Below are positions 63,595-64,000 of a stretch of DNA of 64,000 bases, piece after piece. A program made the translations under genes and the position numbers. Source of the stretch: Shewanella denitrificans OS217 (lineage in GTDB: Bacteria > Pseudomonadota > Gammaproteobacteria > Enterobacterales > Shewanellaceae); assembly GCF_000013765.1 (NCBI RefSeq), contig NC_007954.1, positions 3,720,001 through 3,784,000 on the forward strand. The letters are read 5' to 3'. Numbering within the stretch: the stretch's first letter is position 1; each line of letters starts with the position of its first letter. The notes beneath the pieces were generated by a model that saw only the letters and a program-made list of their open reading frames with translations, was not told where the DNA came from and ran no database searches.

Positions 63595-63614
63595 CTAAAC
63601 GTATATGGCTTAGC

Positions 63615-64000
63615 CTACCAGACTCTGGCAACCAGTCCCTTAAGGTAATAGCCCTCAGGGAAGGCACTACTGATAGGATGATCGCTCGCTTGATGCATGC
63701 GCTCAACAAACTGCACTTCACGTTTAGCATCAAGGGCGGCATCGGCAACCACTTTTTGGAATAGGTCAGACTCCATCAAGCCAGAGCAAGAAAAGGTCAA
63801 CAATATACCGCCAGGATTAAGTAACTGCATGGCAATCATATTGATGTCTTTGTAGCCACGACAAGCGCCATTGAGCTGCGACTTATTATCGGCAAATTTA
63901 GGCGGGTCAAGCACAATCACATCGAAGGTTTTACCTTCATCACGGTATTGGCGCAATAATTTGAACACATCGGCTTCATGATAATTGACATGGCTATCAT
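63615..64000 (-). CDS. rlmI: 23S rRNA m5C1962 methyltransferase RlmI, 3' part only
   Basis: The C-terminal 128 residues are in the window; the frame continues beyond position 64000 (reads DSHVNYHEADVFKLLRQY at the edge). Motifs DVIVLDPPKF (motif IV region) and TFSCSG (with the catalytic Cys of m5C enzymes) and NPGGILL are present, and the sequence follows E. coli RlmI closely. It methylates C1962 of 23S rRNA with SAM. The first 270 or so residues are outside the window. Confidence 0.95.
   Translation of the reverse strand, partial: DSHVNYHEADVFKLLRQYRDEGKTFDVIVLDPPKFADNKSQLNGACRGYKDINMIAMQLLNPGGILLTFSCSGLMESDLFQKVVADAALDAKREVQFVERMHQASDHPISSAFPEGYYLKGLVARVW

Noticed and set aside
1..64000. 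tRNA or rRNA genes
   Set aside because: No tRNA cloverleaf consensus or rRNA sequence was recognised on reading; hairpins seen are explained as terminators or repeats. A tRNAscan run would settle this.

Overview
The window looks like chromosomal DNA of a marine gammaproteobacterium, most likely Shewanella or a close relative. This is an inference from the housekeeping genes (serA, the prfB-lysS pair with the RF2 frameshift site, selO, rlmI), the environmental-type subclass B1 metallo-beta-lactamase and the TonB-receptor, chemotaxis and GGDEF content. No marker gene settles the species.

Layout. (1) 1-14.5 kb is ordinary core and semi-core sequence: serA, a large class A PBP-like murein synthase, an OprO/P-like porin followed by a chemoreceptor, a patatin phospholipase, an ABC-binding/GGDEF cyclase and a Lon-type AAA protease. 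(2) 14.6-28.8 kb is a nonulosonic-acid island. Fourteen tightly packed minus-strand genes combine pseudaminic-type sugar enzymes (PseI, PseG, PseH-like, SpsF/PseF-like) with an acyl-supply set (two KAS III, two acyl carrier proteins, three SDRs, one short AMP ligase), a Rieske oxygenase and two zinc-finger methyltransferases. pseG is split by a 989-bp IS982-family element with a 6-bp target duplication; removing the element and one copy of the repeat restores the frame. (3) 28.9-41.3 kb is again ordinary: GNAT, selO, a HExxH protein with a DUF350-like partner, a TonB receptor with a Fur-like box, a DUF4920/PepSY pair, lysS, prfB and an amidohydrolase lipoprotein.

(4) 41.8-62.5 kb is the unusual part. 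It is an R-body (refractile body) locus: four canonical RebB-family genes, three divergent Reb-like genes and a distant amber-inactivated copy. They sit with a sigma54-type-AAA/AraC fusion regulator, an XRE/NTPase regulator whose N-terminus is out of frame at an A8 tract, and several unknown genes. Interleaved are genes normally met around extracellular contractile injection systems (eCIS): an Afp15-like AAA+ ATPase and an eCIS-core (DUF4157) protein, but with no sheath, tube or baseplate genes. Three PatG-C-terminal-like paralogues, a LysM-GH18 and a GH19 chitinase without signal peptides, an HNH-type protein and three proteins that share a short MYxQVxK start complete the island. My reading, which is inference, is an R-body-based delivery or release system with cytoplasmic cargo (chitinases and leader-tagged effectors) under two dedicated regulators.

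(5) 62.7-64 kb returns to a B1 metallo-beta-lactamase and the 3' part of rlmI, which runs off the end. No tRNA, rRNA or CRISPR array was seen.
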